From contig NZ_FOFR01000001.1 in NCBI RefSeq assembly GCF_900110955.1, positions 418,410-482,409 on the forward strand: a DNA stretch of 64,000 bases. The letters run 5' to 3'. Shown one piece after another: positions 25,406-34,475 of this stretch. The notes below the pieces were generated by a model. The model saw nothing but the letters and a program-made list of their open reading frames with translations. It did not search any database and was not told the DNA's origin. The position numbers were made by a program, and so were the translations under genes. Every line of letters begins with the position of its first letter. Position 1 is the first letter of the stretch. Source of the stretch: Lentzea xinjiangensis. Lineage in GTDB: Bacteria > Actinomycetota > Actinomycetes > Mycobacteriales > Pseudonocardiaceae.

Positions 25406-27205
25406 ATGAAGCCCTTGGCGCTGGTCGTGCTCCTGCTGCTGATGATGACCCCGGTCGTTCGCGCCGCCGCCGACGTCGTCCCGCTGCCCGCCGACAAGCA
25501 GGCGTTCGGCACGGCCCGGTCCGCGGCGAGCCCCGTCTGGTTCACCCTGGGCCACCAGGGGCTCTCCGAGATCTTCCACCCCGACCTCAGCACACCCGCG
25601 ACCCGGGAGACGCGGCTGCTGGTCGACGGCAAGCCCGGTCAGGCGCGCACCGAGCCCGCCGACGACCGGTCGCTCACGTTCCGGCAGCACCTGCGCGGCG
25701 ACGGGTGGCGGGCCGAGATCACCTACGTGACCGATCCGCTGCGCGCGGCCGTGCTCGCCGACGTGCGGCTCACGGCTCAGCGCCCGGTCCGGTTGTCCAT
25801 CGACCACGTGCCGATGAAGGGCGGCAGTTCGCTCGCGAGCACGTTGCCCACCGAACCGGTGCGACGCGCACACGGCACGTTCGCGGTCGGGTTCGGCGAG
25901 GGTGTCGCGCAAGCCGCGCTGGACCGCGGTTTCGACGTGGTGGCACGGGAGTACGCGCGGGGCTGGCACACCTACCTGGACGGCCTGAAGTGGCCGAAGT
26001 CCGCGGACCGGCGGCTCTACGACATGTCCGTGATGGTCCTGGCGGCGACCGAGGACAAGGCCAACGCCGGCGCGTCGATCGCGTCACCGAGCTTCCCGTG
26101 GGCCTTCGGGTTCGACCGCGAGCTGGCGCCGGAGCTCGGCCCGTACGCACTGGTGTGGCCGCGGGACCTCTACCACGTGTCCACGGCCATGATCGCCGCC
26201 GGCGACCGCGCGTTCGCCCAGCGGTCGCTGGACTTCATGCTGCGCGAGCAGCAGCAGCCGGACGGGCACCTGCCGCAGAACACCCGCGTCGACGGCACGC
26301 CGGTGTGGACCAAGGTGCAGCTCGACCAGACCGCGGCGCCGCTCCTGCTCGCCTGGCACCTGGACCAGCGTGACAAGTCCACTGTGGACGCTCTGCGCCG
26401 CTCGGCCGACTTCCTGCTCAGCTACCCGAACGCGCCGTTCAGCGAGCAGGAGCGGTGGGAGAACCAGGACGGCTACTCGCCCGCGACGATCGCCTCGGTC
26501 GTCGCCGGTCTCGTGTGCTTCGCGGACCTGGTGCAGCGCAACGGGGAGAACGCCGACCGCTACCTCGCCGCCGCCGACGCGTGGCAGCGGCAGGTGGAGG
26601 GCTGGACCGCGACGCGGACCGGGCCGTACGAGCCCAAGCCGTACTACCTGCGAGTCACCAAGGACGGGAAACCGGACCAGGGCACGAGGTACAACCTGGG
26701 CGACAACAACCCCACGGACATCGACCAGCGGGCCGTGGTCGACCCGAGCTTCCTGGAGCTGGTGCGGCTCGGCGTGAAGCGCGCCGACGACCCGGTCGTC
26801 CGCAACACCGTGCGGGTCGTGGACCGGCAGCTCAAGGAGCAGGGCTATTGGCACCGGTTCACGCAGGACGGGTACGGCGAGACGGCGGACGGCAGGCCGT
26901 GGAACATCAATTGGCCGACGCCGACCCGCACGTACGGGAGGCTCTGGCCGTTGCTCAGCGGTGAGCGCGGTGAGTACGAGCTGCTGGCGGGCGACAGGGC
27001 GAGTGCCGCCCAGCGCCTGCGCGAGATCGCCGCGACCGCGAACAGCGGTCTCATGCTGCCGGAGCAGGTGTGGAACGGCCGGGGGACCACCTCGGCCACC
27101 CCGCTCGCCTGGACCCACGCGCAGTACGTGCGCCTGGCGTGGTCGCTCGACCGCGGAACGCCGGTCGAGCGCCCCGCCGTGGTGGTGCGGCGCTACCTCG
27201 GCTGA
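25406..27205 (+). CDS. secreted GH15 glucoamylase/glucodextranase-like enzyme
   Basis: A 599-residue exported protein. The signal peptide is MKPLALVVLLLLMMTPVVRA. An N-terminal beta-sandwich precedes the alpha/alpha-barrel of glycoside hydrolase family 15. Expected catalytic acid is in ERWENQDGYSP (about residue 350) and base in MLPEQVWNG (about 552); ALVWPRDLYH lines the active site. It should release glucose from alpha-glucans outside the cell. Its TGA stop lies inside the first unit of a 15-bp tandem repeat. Confidence 0.9.
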   Translation: MKPLALVVLLLLMMTPVVRAAADVVPLPADKQAFGTARSAASPVWFTLGHQGLSEIFHPDLSTPATRETRLLVDGKPGQARTEPADDRSLTFRQHLRGDGWRAEITYVTDPLRAAVLADVRLTAQRPVRLSIDHVPMKGGSSLASTLPTEPVRRAHGTFAVGFGEGVAQAALDRGFDVVAREYARGWHTYLDGLKWPKSADRRLYDMSVMVLAATEDKANAGASIASPSFPWAFGFDRELAPELGPYALVWPRDLYHVSTAMIAAGDRAFAQRSLDFMLREQQQPDGHLPQNTRVDGTPVWTKVQLDQTAAPLLLAWHLDQRDKSTVDALRRSADFLLSYPNAPFSEQERWENQDGYSPATIASVVAGLVCFADLVQRNGENADRYLAAADAWQRQVEGWTATRTGPYEPKPYYLRVTKDGKPDQGTRYNLGDNNPTDIDQRAVVDPSFLELVRLGVKRADDPVVRNTVRVVDRQLKEQGYWHRFTQDGYGETADGRPWNINWPTPTRTYGRLWPLLSGERGEYELLAGDRASAAQRLREIAATANSGLMLPEQVWNGRGTTSATPLAWTHAQYVRLAWSLDRGTPVERPAVVVRRYLG

Positions 27206-27274
27206 CGCGGAACCGGCTGGCGCGGAACCGGCTGGCGCGGAACCGGCTGGCGCGGAACCGGCTGGCGCGGAACC
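27200..27274. repeat. 15-bp tandem repeat, five copies
   Basis: Unit GGCTGGCGCGGAACC occurs five times without gap (27200-27214, 27215-27229, 27230-27244, 27245-27259, 27260-27274). The first copy differs by one base (GGCTGA), which forms the stop codon of the GH15 gene. Reading on in that frame would give repeats of GWRGT up to a TAG at 27281. Confidence 0.92.
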
Positions 27275-27319
27275 GCCCAATAGCCCGGCGGTCGCGGCCT
27301 TTCGCGCGCGGCGACCCGG

Positions 27320-27325
27320 TACGTT
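27320..27325 (+). promoter_or_regulatory. leaderless -10 box (TACGTT) of the DUF3558 gene
   Basis: TACGTT ends seven bases before the ATG at 27333, with no ribosome site between. Confidence 0.55.
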
Positions 27326-27332
27326 GGCCGGC

Positions 27333-27926
27333 ATGCGTCGACTTGCCGTCCCGTTCCTGCTGGCAGCGGTCCTGACCGGGTGTTCTTCGACGGAGCGGGG
27401 AGCACCCTCCGCGGGTGGGAGGTCGAGCCAGGCGCCGGCGACCGGGACCTCCACCGGGTCCGCCCCGGTGGACCGCCCGAAGGCCGTCGACCTCGCCGCC
27501 CTCGACCCGTGCGCGCTGATCACGCCCGAGGTGAAGACCGCCCTCGGCATCCGGCTCGTGGCGCCGCGCGAGCCGCGGGCCGAGTACGGCGAAGGCAGCA
27601 AGACGTGCGGCAACAACTACGAGGACCGCACGTACTCCTCGTCGATCTACACGCTGCTCAACGGTGGCGTCGACCGGCTCAAGCAGACGGTCGGCGAGAC
27701 CGAGCTCACCGCACGGCAGGCCGCGGGCTACCCGGCGTACGTCGACGGGCGCGAGTCCACCGGGGCCGGTCCGGCCTGCGATGTTTACGTCGACGCCCAT
27801 GACGGGCAGTTGTTGCTGGTGACCGCGGTCGGCGGCTTCGGGGAGGACAAGGCCACAGTGGACGGGGCGTGCGCCGTGGCGCAGAAGCTCGCGGACGCCG
27901 TGGGCGGTGTCCTCGCGGCCGGGTGA
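27333..27926 (+). CDS. DUF3558-family lipoprotein
   Basis: A 197-residue lipoprotein: signal peptide MRRLAVPFLLAAVLTGC, where the cysteine of the lipobox LTGC is residue 17 and would be lipidated. A Ser/Pro/Gly linker leads to a domain starting DPCALITPEV, the DUF3558 opening, with paired cysteines later. DUF3558 lipoproteins commonly lie beside EspG/PPE-type genes in Pseudonocardiales, as here. ATG chosen from the leaderless box and from the signal peptide. Confidence 0.85.
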   Translation: MRRLAVPFLLAAVLTGCSSTERGAPSAGGRSSQAPATGTSTGSAPVDRPKAVDLAALDPCALITPEVKTALGIRLVAPREPRAEYGEGSKTCGNNYEDRTYSSSIYTLLNGGVDRLKQTVGETELTARQAAGYPAYVDGRESTGAGPACDVYVDAHDGQLLLVTAVGGFGEDKATVDGACAVAQKLADAVGGVLAAG

Positions 27927-27986
27927 CGGATGAGCAGAACTACTCCCCTTCACCGGGAACCGGTCACCCGCGTCATGCATCAGAGT

Positions 27987-27992
27987 TAGAGT
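27987..27992 (+). promoter_or_regulatory. possible -10 box (TAGAGT) of the PPE/EspG operon
   Basis: TAGAGT lies in the only AT-richer part of the 122-base gap before 28049. Transcription near 27999 would leave a 50-base leader with GAGGAGGG. No clear -35 is visible, so this is tentative. Confidence 0.3.
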
Positions 27993-28048
27993 CGTTCCAC
28001 AAGCACACGCGGCCCAACACCGGGGGGCCGTACTGAGGAGGGTGTGCC

Positions 28049-28420
28049 GTGCACATCGCGGACGGTGGGGGCAGCACTTCGTTGCCGCCGGAGTTCGGGC
28101 AGCGGAAGCTGAGGGTCGAGCCACACGCGATCCCGCAGGCCCGTGCCGCGTTCCAGCGCGCGCTCGACGAGTTCGACGCCAAGATCCAGCCGGCTGTGCA
28201 CGACCTGCCGACGAGGCCGTGGGCTGGCGACCCGATCAGCAGCGAGACGTCGAAGGCGTTCAACGAGCAGACCTCGGAGAAGGCGCTCGCGGCGCTCAAG
28301 TTCTACCGCGCCCAGCTCGTCGGCGTGATCGACCAGCTGAAGCTGGTCGAGGAGCAGTACCGCCAGGTCGAGGGCGACAACGCGGCCATGTGGGGCAAGC
28401 ACCTGCGGGACCAGGACTGA
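28049..28420 (+). CDS. small helical protein with YxxxE motif, likely type VII secretion partner
   Basis: A 123-residue mostly helical protein. It has no signal peptide. The C-terminal part carries YRQVE (residues 104-108), matching the YxxxD/E export motif of type VII substrates, and WAG at 58-60 could be a WxG turn. It is followed by a PPE-like gene and an EspG-like gene, so it is likely the PE-like partner of the PPE-like protein. GTG start with GAGGAGGG upstream. Confidence 0.65.
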   Translation: MHIADGGGSTSLPPEFGQRKLRVEPHAIPQARAAFQRALDEFDAKIQPAVHDLPTRPWAGDPISSETSKAFNEQTSEKALAALKFYRAQLVGVIDQLKLVEEQYRQVEGDNAAMWGKHLRDQD

Positions 28421-28435
28421 GAGGGGGCCTGACCG

Positions 28436-29725
28436 ATGACCGAGCACCGCTTCCAGGGGTACGCGCACCCCGAGCTGTACAAGATGATCAACTCCGGTCC
28501 CGGCGTCGCCGCCTCCATCCCGGTGGAGCAGGGCTGGAAGCAGATCGCCGCGACGCTCGCCCAGATCGACGGCGACCTGCACGAGGGCCTCGCGAAGATG
28601 GGCGCGGACTGGGAGTCCGACGCCTCCGACACCGCGCAGGGCGCGTTGTCGCCGCTGGCCGAGTGGGCCGGTTTCGCCGAGTCCGGCGCGACCACGATGG
28701 AGAGCTCCGCGCGCCTGCAGGGCGAGTTCGTCGCCGAGGCGCGCAAGAAGATGCCCGAGGTCGTCCCGGTCACGACCGAGAAGCCCGGCATGATGGACAT
28801 GGCGGTCGGCGCGCTGACCGGTCCGGTCGGCATGGCGCACGTCGTGGGCCAGCAGATGGACCACGAGCGGCAGGAGGCCGCGGCGGACAACGCCGCCGCC
28901 CAGGCCGTCAAGGTCATGGAGGACTACCAGTCCGACAGCCGCTGGAACTCCTCGACGCTCGGTGAGTTCCCGACGCCGCCGCAGGTCGTGATCGACACGC
29001 CGCCGCCCGCCGGCACGGGCACCGGCAGCGCGGGCCCCGGGTCCCACTCACCCACCGGGTACACGCCGTCCGGCAACGCGGGCAACACCGGCAACACCGG
29101 CACGACGAACCCGTCGTGGACGCCGCCGCCGGCCCAGACGACGCCCCCGCCGTCCTTCTCGACCTGGACGCCGCCCACCGACACCACGCACACGTCGTGG
29201 ACGCAGCCCCCGTCGACGCCGCCGGTCCACACGCCGCCGACGAACCTCCCGCAGCCGATCCCGGCCCCGACGCCCACCCCGGCGCCGATGCCGCCCGGCG
29301 GCCCGGTCTTCACCCGGCCCACCACGAGCGGGCCCGGTGGCGGTTCCGGTGGCGGCCCCGGCTCCGGTGGCGCTCGCGGCGGTCAGCCGGGTGCCCCCGG
29401 CGGCAAGGCCTTCGGACCGATGTCCGGCTCGCTCGGCACGTCCGGCCAGGGCTCGGGGATGAAGCCCGGCGGCCTGCCCGGCATGTCCGGCCTGGGCTCC
29501 GGTCCCGACGCGCTGCGCGGCGGCATGGCCGGAGGCGCGGGCGCGGGCGCCGGCAAGGCCGGTGCCGCGGGTGCCGGCATGGGTGCCGGTGGCGCCCACG
29601 GCCGCAAGGGCGAGGGCGAGGACGACATCGAGCACAAGGCGGCCGACTACCTGGTCGAGACCGACGACGTGTTCGGCGACGAGCGCATGGTCGCGCCGCC
29701 GGTCATCGGCGGCTTCTCCGAGTGA
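28436..29725 (+). CDS. PPE-like type VII secretion protein with Pro/Gly-rich tail
   Basis: A 429-residue protein. Residues 1-165 are helical (HRFQGYAHPELYKMINSGPG near the start, GADWESDASD near 60) and resemble the PPE-type domain of Pseudonocardiales. Residues 175-275 are rich in Pro and Thr; 280-395 are Gly-rich; the end is acidic and conserved-looking (DDIEHKAADYLV, DDVFGDE, PPVIGGF). It has no Sec signal, as expected for a type VII substrate. It is flanked by its likely partner and by the EspG-like chaperone. Confidence 0.75.
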   Translation: MTEHRFQGYAHPELYKMINSGPGVAASIPVEQGWKQIAATLAQIDGDLHEGLAKMGADWESDASDTAQGALSPLAEWAGFAESGATTMESSARLQGEFVAEARKKMPEVVPVTTEKPGMMDMAVGALTGPVGMAHVVGQQMDHERQEAAADNAAAQAVKVMEDYQSDSRWNSSTLGEFPTPPQVVIDTPPPAGTGTGSAGPGSHSPTGYTPSGNAGNTGNTGTTNPSWTPPPAQTTPPPSFSTWTPPTDTTHTSWTQPPSTPPVHTPPTNLPQPIPAPTPTPAPMPPGGPVFTRPTTSGPGGGSGGGPGSGGARGGQPGAPGGKAFGPMSGSLGTSGQGSGMKPGGLPGMSGLGSGPDALRGGMAGGAGAGAGKAGAAGAGMGAGGAHGRKGEGEDDIEHKAADYLVETDDVFGDERMVAPPVIGGFSE

Positions 29726-29733
29726 GCACGTGA

Positions 29734-30552
29734 ATGAGCCTGTTCGGCGGTCCGGCGGAGAGGGAGCCGATCACCCTGTCCGCCGAGGAGTTCGACGTGG
29801 TGTGGGAGCGGTTGGACGCCGGTCCCATGCCGCTCGTGCTGAAGGTTCCCTCGCCCGGTAAGACGCGCGACGAGCGCATGGCACTCGAGAACCGCGTCTA
29901 CCGGCAGTTGGACCACCGCCGGCTGGGCAACTCGCGCGGGCTCTCCGCCGAGCTGGAGGGGCTCCTGCGCATGTTCGTCAAGCCGGAGCGGGAGGCGGAC
30001 GGCCGCCTCTGGCTGGGCAGGAGCCTGCGCGTCCTCGCCGTCGCGAACGGCGACTGGGGCGCGCTGGCCACCCTGCGGGACGACCGGCTGACGTTCCAGC
30101 CGTGGGCGGGCTCCGGGCTCGCCTCCGCGGTGCTGTCCGTGCTGCCGGCGCACCCCGCCGGCACGGGTCTCTCGGTGACGCTGCCCAGCGCGGACATCGA
30201 GAAGGCGATCGCCCAGACCGACGGCTCGCCGAAGTCGATGGAGGCCGCCTTCCGCGGCGTCGGCCTGCGCGAGGACGACGCCAAGGCGCTGGTGAAGATG
30301 TTCACCGGGCTCGTGCACACCGGGAACTTCGGCGCCGCCGCCCGCGACAAGTACGGCAAGCGGTGCCGCCCCGAGCGCGTGGTCGCGTTCTTCGACACCG
30401 AGGAGGGCCGCTACCTGCAGCAACGCCGCGCCTCGAACGGTCAGCCGCCGTGGAGCACGTTCACGCCGACCGACGCCCGCCGGATGATGCACCAGGTGGA
30501 CGAGCTGATCTCCGAAGCGGTGCGTTCCGCGAACGGCTCCGGTCTGGTTTGA
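29734..30552 (+). CDS. ESX secretion-associated protein, EspG-like
   Basis: A 272-residue cytosolic protein of the EspG family, chaperones that keep PE-PPE pairs soluble and deliver them to the ESX channel. It has the family opening ITLSAEEFDVVWERL, the middle LRVLAVANGDWG and a C-terminus of helices with VAFFDTEEGRYL. It follows the PPE-like gene by eight bases, as expected for a dedicated chaperone. Confidence 0.82.
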   Translation: MSLFGGPAEREPITLSAEEFDVVWERLDAGPMPLVLKVPSPGKTRDERMALENRVYRQLDHRRLGNSRGLSAELEGLLRMFVKPEREADGRLWLGRSLRVLAVANGDWGALATLRDDRLTFQPWAGSGLASAVLSVLPAHPAGTGLSVTLPSADIEKAIAQTDGSPKSMEAAFRGVGLREDDAKALVKMFTGLVHTGNFGAAARDKYGKRCRPERVVAFFDTEEGRYLQQRRASNGQPPWSTFTPTDARRMMHQVDELISEAVRSANGSGLV

Positions 30553-30596
30553 TCTGAGCACCGCCGCCGTGGCCAAGACCCCTTGGAGACGGCGAT

Positions 30597-32240
30597 ATGA
30601 ACATCGACAGACGACGGTTCCTGCTGGCTACCGGGGCCGCGCTGGTCGGTACGCCCGCGTCGGCGGGGACTGCCTCGGCAGCGTCCCCCGCCGCGCTCTG
30701 GCAGGAGTTCGTGGCGAACCCCCACGACCACCCGCAGATCCCGAACGTGGCCTACGCCGGCCACCGGACCGGTGAGCGGCCGCCGCGGCGGCCCGTGCTG
30801 GCCAACGTCCTGCACTTCGGCGCCCGCCGCGACGGCTCGGCCGACGCGTCCGCCGCGATCAACGAGGCGATCGAGTTCGCCGGCCGTCTCGGTGGCGGCA
30901 CGGTGTTCGTGCCGCCCGGCCGCTACCGGATCGACGACATCGTCCGCATCGGCTACGACAACGTGGTGCTGCGCGGCGCGGGCAGCGGGAAGACGACGTT
31001 GCACGCGACCCGGTCGCTGGAGGAGATCGTCGGCATCAACCGCAGCCGCTACGGCTCGGAGAACTCGGCGTGGAGCTGGTCCGGCGGCCTGGTGTGGGTC
31101 TGCCACCGCGACCGCTACCGGCCGCTGATCGACGCGATCAAGGCCCGCCGGTGGCCGTTCGAGGGCTGGACGGGCAACGAGCTGGAGGCCGGGGAGACGC
31201 TGACCGCGGTGTCCGGTTCCGCGGCACGGGGTTCGTTCGTGCTGACTGTCGAGAACGGACGGGAGCTGCGCGCCGGCCAGCGCGTGCTGCTGCGGCTGGA
31301 CGACTCCGAGTTCTCGTTGCCGAAGCACATGTGCGGTGACATCCCGGGCACGGCGACCTACCGGTGGGACGACAAGGACAAGCTGCTGTCGTACTTCCCG
31401 TTCCTGTGGCCGGTGCGGGTCGAGTGGGTGCGCGGCGACAGGGTGAAGCTCGCGCAGCCGTTGCCGCTGGAGGTCCGCCCGGAGTGGAAGCCCCGCCTGA
31501 CCACGACGGCCCCCGTGATCACCGGCGCCGGCGTCGAGGGCATCAAGATCGAGATGGTCAAGGTGCCTACCCCGAAACACCTGCAGGACAAGGGGTACAA
31601 CGGGCTGGCGTTCCAGTGCGCGTGGGACTGCTGGGCCGACGACGTGCACGTCCACGACGTCGACAACGGCTTCCTCCTGGTGTCCTCCAAGGGGATCTCG
31701 CTGCTGAACACGCGGGTCTCCGGGCGGGGCCACCACCACGCCTACGCGACCCGCGAGCAGTCGCACGACAACCTGACCGACGGCTTCGTCATCGAGGCGC
31801 CGTCCGAGCCCTCGCAGGCGGGCGCGGGCAACCACGGCCTGAACGTGGAAGGCCTGTCCTGCGGCAACGTCTGGACGCGCGGCCGCATGGACCACGACGT
31901 CTTCGACACCCACCGCGGTCTGCCGTTCGGCAACGTCCGCACCGAGATCACCATCAACAACGTCGGCGCGCACGGCGGCAGCGCCAACGCGGGCCCGTTG
32001 TACGGCGCCCGTTTCGCGCACTGGAACGTCACCGTCACGAACCAGCGGGCCGGCAACGTCCGCATCGACGAGGTCGCCCCGTGCAGCGCCACCGTCGCGA
32101 TCTCCGAGGTGCGCGACTTCGGCCAGATCGACAAGCCGGACTTCACCGGGCCGTTGAACTCCCGGCTGGAGCTCTACGGCACGACCGACGTGGCACCGCG
32201 CAACCTCTACGACGCGCAACGGAGGCTGCGCCGCTCATGA
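30597..32240 (+). CDS. Tat-exported right-handed beta-helix protein
   Basis: A 547-residue protein with a twin-arginine signal (DRRRFLLATGAAL) cleaved near ASA at about residue 30. NVLHFGARRDGSADASAA is the opening of the pectate-lyase-3/glycosyl hydrolase 28-like fold, followed by GGGTVFVPPGRYRI and beta-helix coils. It may bind or cleave a polysaccharide outside the cell, but no catalytic residues can be assigned. Its stop overlaps the opposing EccC-like gene by six bases. Confidence 0.8.
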   Translation: MNIDRRRFLLATGAALVGTPASAGTASAASPAALWQEFVANPHDHPQIPNVAYAGHRTGERPPRRPVLANVLHFGARRDGSADASAAINEAIEFAGRLGGGTVFVPPGRYRIDDIVRIGYDNVVLRGAGSGKTTLHATRSLEEIVGINRSRYGSENSAWSWSGGLVWVCHRDRYRPLIDAIKARRWPFEGWTGNELEAGETLTAVSGSAARGSFVLTVENGRELRAGQRVLLRLDDSEFSLPKHMCGDIPGTATYRWDDKDKLLSYFPFLWPVRVEWVRGDRVKLAQPLPLEVRPEWKPRLTTTAPVITGAGVEGIKIEMVKVPTPKHLQDKGYNGLAFQCAWDCWADDVHVHDVDNGFLLVSSKGISLLNTRVSGRGHHHAYATREQSHDNLTDGFVIEAPSEPSQAGAGNHGLNVEGLSCGNVWTRGRMDHDVFDTHRGLPFGNVRTEITINNVGAHGGSANAGPLYGARFAHWNVTVTNQRAGNVRIDEVAPCSATVAISEVRDFGQIDKPDFTGPLNSRLELYGTTDVAPRNLYDAQRRLRRS

Positions 32241-34475
32241 GGTGGCGATCCGCACCTGCTGCTTGAAGTAAGTGCAGAGGCCCGTTCCCGGTCGGTCGGG
32301 GAGGTGCGCCTGCCGGCGTGCGTCCACGATCGACCAGGACGGGTCCGCGAGCTTGAGCTCGACGCCCCACGCCAGGTCGTCCCGGATGAACTCGGGCACC
32401 TCCGCCCACGTGGAGGCGGTCACGACGACGTGCCGGGCGTCGGGGCGGCCGTACAGCGGGCCGTCCGCCAGGTGGAAACCGGTGGTGGAGCCGAAGGTCC
32501 TGGTGATCGACTCGGTCAGGGTCCGCAGCGCCGTCGTGCGGCCGGAGCCCGGTTTGCCGACGATCGCGCCGTGCCCGCCCTCGCCGAAGGCGGCGAAGAA
32601 CACCTCGACCCGGTGCTCGAACGGGACGTCGCGCATCCCGAGAGGCACCGCGCGGTGCTCCGGTGAGATGGAGCCCAGCTCGTCGAGCGTCAGCGAGGGC
32701 CACTCGTGCAGCGGCGGTGGCAGCAACTGGTCGTGGAGGGGCTCGACCTTCTGCATCGCGCGCGGCAGCGACCGCGCCACCTCGCCGAGATCCGGTGGCA
32801 GCGCGAGGTTTTCGACCGATCTGCCGATGCGCCGGACCCAGCCTCCCGCGGTGAGCTCGAATCCATACCGGACGAACTCGCGCAGTTCGCCGGCCGGTGC
32901 CGTGTCGGACAGCAGCAGGTGCTGGCCGTAGGTGCGTCCCTCCCGTCCGAACGTCGTCAGGACGTCGACGAACTCCGGATGGGCTTCGAGCAGGCCGCGC
33001 ACGCCGTCGACGCAGACGAGCAGTTCGGGCAACGGGTCGAGCGGGGCGCCCCGGGAGCGCGCTTCGCGGTAGTCCCAGGTGGTCCGGTGGTGACCGGCCG
33101 CGAGGATCCCGGTGCGCCGCTCGTGCTCGCCGCGCAGCGCCTCGGCGACCCGGCCGGCGATCGCGGGGCTCATGCCGCGGTACGACCCGTGCACGTGCGG
33201 TGCGTTGTCCAGCCCCGGGAACGCGCCGGTGCCGTGGAAGTCGACGAGCACGAGCTGGAGGTCGTCCGGTGAGTGCCACAGCATCTGGCCGAGCAGCACC
33301 GCGCGGTGGAGCTCTGCCCGGCGGCCGGCGGGTCCGAGCACCTCGCCGTGCGGTCCCATGCCGTCCTGGAGGCTGCTCGACTTGATGTCGATCCCGACCG
33401 GCTGGCCGTGCTCGTCCGTGCCGGCGGCGACGCGGAACTGCTCGCGGACCGGTCGCAGCCGCCAGGTCCGCTGCCGGTCGAAGCCGTCGGGAACCCCGTG
33501 CAGCGCCAGGAAACCGGGAACGGGCTCCGGTCGCCGCATCAGCTCGGGCAACGCGGCGGCCACGTCGTCGAGGTCCGCGGGCACGGTGCAGTCCGGAACC
33601 CGGTGGGGCGCGAGGTCGTGCGGGGCGTCGAGCAGGAGCTGCATGCCGGACTTGCCCGCGTCCTCGGCGACCCCCGCCAGGGTGGCGGCGAAACCGGGGT
33701 GCGCGGCGAGGATCTCCTCCAGGCCGGTGACGCAGACCAGCAGCTGCGGGAGCACCTGGTCGAAGCCGCGGTGGTCGAACACCGTCCACGTGATGCCGAC
33801 GACGTCGAGGCGGCGTTGCGACTCGGCCAGCAGCATCTCGCTGATCTGCTCGGCCAGCGCCGGATCCGTCGCCACGCCCCGGTGGTGAGCGCGGACGTGC
33901 GGCGCCGAAGCCAGGCCGGCGAACGCGGCCGAGTCGTGCGCGTCGACGAGGACCGCTTGGAACAGCTTGGGCGAGTGCGTGGTCATCAGGCCCAGCACCA
34001 GGCTGCGGAAGGTCTCCGGGGTGGTCGTGTGGAGGTGCGAACCCGTCCGCCAGCGCCCGTCGGCGAGGTGGGTGAGCTCGACGACGGCGCGGTCGCCCCG
34101 CGGGCCGGCGCCGACCGGGACGCTCGACCAGTCGCCCTTCCACGCGGTGGCCTTGGTGAAGCCGCTCAGGCCGTGCAGCGCGAGGAAGCCCAAGCGCACG
34201 AACGACCGCAGGTGCTCCGGGACGTCGTTCGGCGCACCGGCGGTGATGACCACCTCGGTGTCGTGCGTCGAGGTGATCCACCTGATCGACTGGGCGAGAC
34301 CGGGGTCGCTGCCGGCGCAGAGCCGCCAGTCGTCGACCAGCAGTGTCGCGCCGGGTTCAGCGCCGCGTTCGAACCACGCCAGCAGGTTCCGGCAGCGGCG
34401 CTGGTCGGCGGGGTCGAACGAGACCGCGACCTCGCCGGACGGGGAGCCGCGGCCGATGCGGTGGACCCGGTTCAC
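32235..34475 (-). CDS. EccC/FtsK-like ATPase-derived protein, rearranged domains (746 aa)
   Basis: A 746-residue protein built from pieces of EccC-type FtsK/SpoIIIE ATPase domains. Residues 1-110 resemble the second half of such a domain (TLLVDDWRLC); 140-330 and 385-590 are further domains (GMGPHGEVLG, LVLVDFHGTGAFPGL, EALRGEHERR, LPELLVCVDG) whose P-loop is GPAGRRAE and so lacks the Lys-Ser/Thr; residues 600-746 form a first half with an intact-looking P-loop GKPGSGRTT. GTG overlaps the stop of the upstream paralogue (GTGA). It may be a regulator or decoy for a type VII secretion motor. Confidence 0.65.
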   Translation of the reverse strand: MNRVHRIGRGSPSGEVAVSFDPADQRRCRNLLAWFERGAEPGATLLVDDWRLCAGSDPGLAQSIRWITSTHDTEVVITAGAPNDVPEHLRSFVRLGFLALHGLSGFTKATAWKGDWSSVPVGAGPRGDRAVVELTHLADGRWRTGSHLHTTTPETFRSLVLGLMTTHSPKLFQAVLVDAHDSAAFAGLASAPHVRAHHRGVATDPALAEQISEMLLAESQRRLDVVGITWTVFDHRGFDQVLPQLLVCVTGLEEILAAHPGFAATLAGVAEDAGKSGMQLLLDAPHDLAPHRVPDCTVPADLDDVAAALPELMRRPEPVPGFLALHGVPDGFDRQRTWRLRPVREQFRVAAGTDEHGQPVGIDIKSSSLQDGMGPHGEVLGPAGRRAELHRAVLLGQMLWHSPDDLQLVLVDFHGTGAFPGLDNAPHVHGSYRGMSPAIAGRVAEALRGEHERRTGILAAGHHRTTWDYREARSRGAPLDPLPELLVCVDGVRGLLEAHPEFVDVLTTFGREGRTYGQHLLLSDTAPAGELREFVRYGFELTAGGWVRRIGRSVENLALPPDLGEVARSLPRAMQKVEPLHDQLLPPPLHEWPSLTLDELGSISPEHRAVPLGMRDVPFEHRVEVFFAAFGEGGHGAIVGKPGSGRTTALRTLTESITRTFGSTTGFHLADGPLYGRPDARHVVVTASTWAEVPEFIRDDLAWGVELKLADPSWSIVDARRQAHLPDRPGTGLCTYFKQQVRIATS

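Noticed and set aside
27193..27405. A minus-strand frame ending in repeated PRQPV units
   Set aside because: The repeats are simply the translation of the 15-bp tandem repeat; there is no ribosome site or homology.
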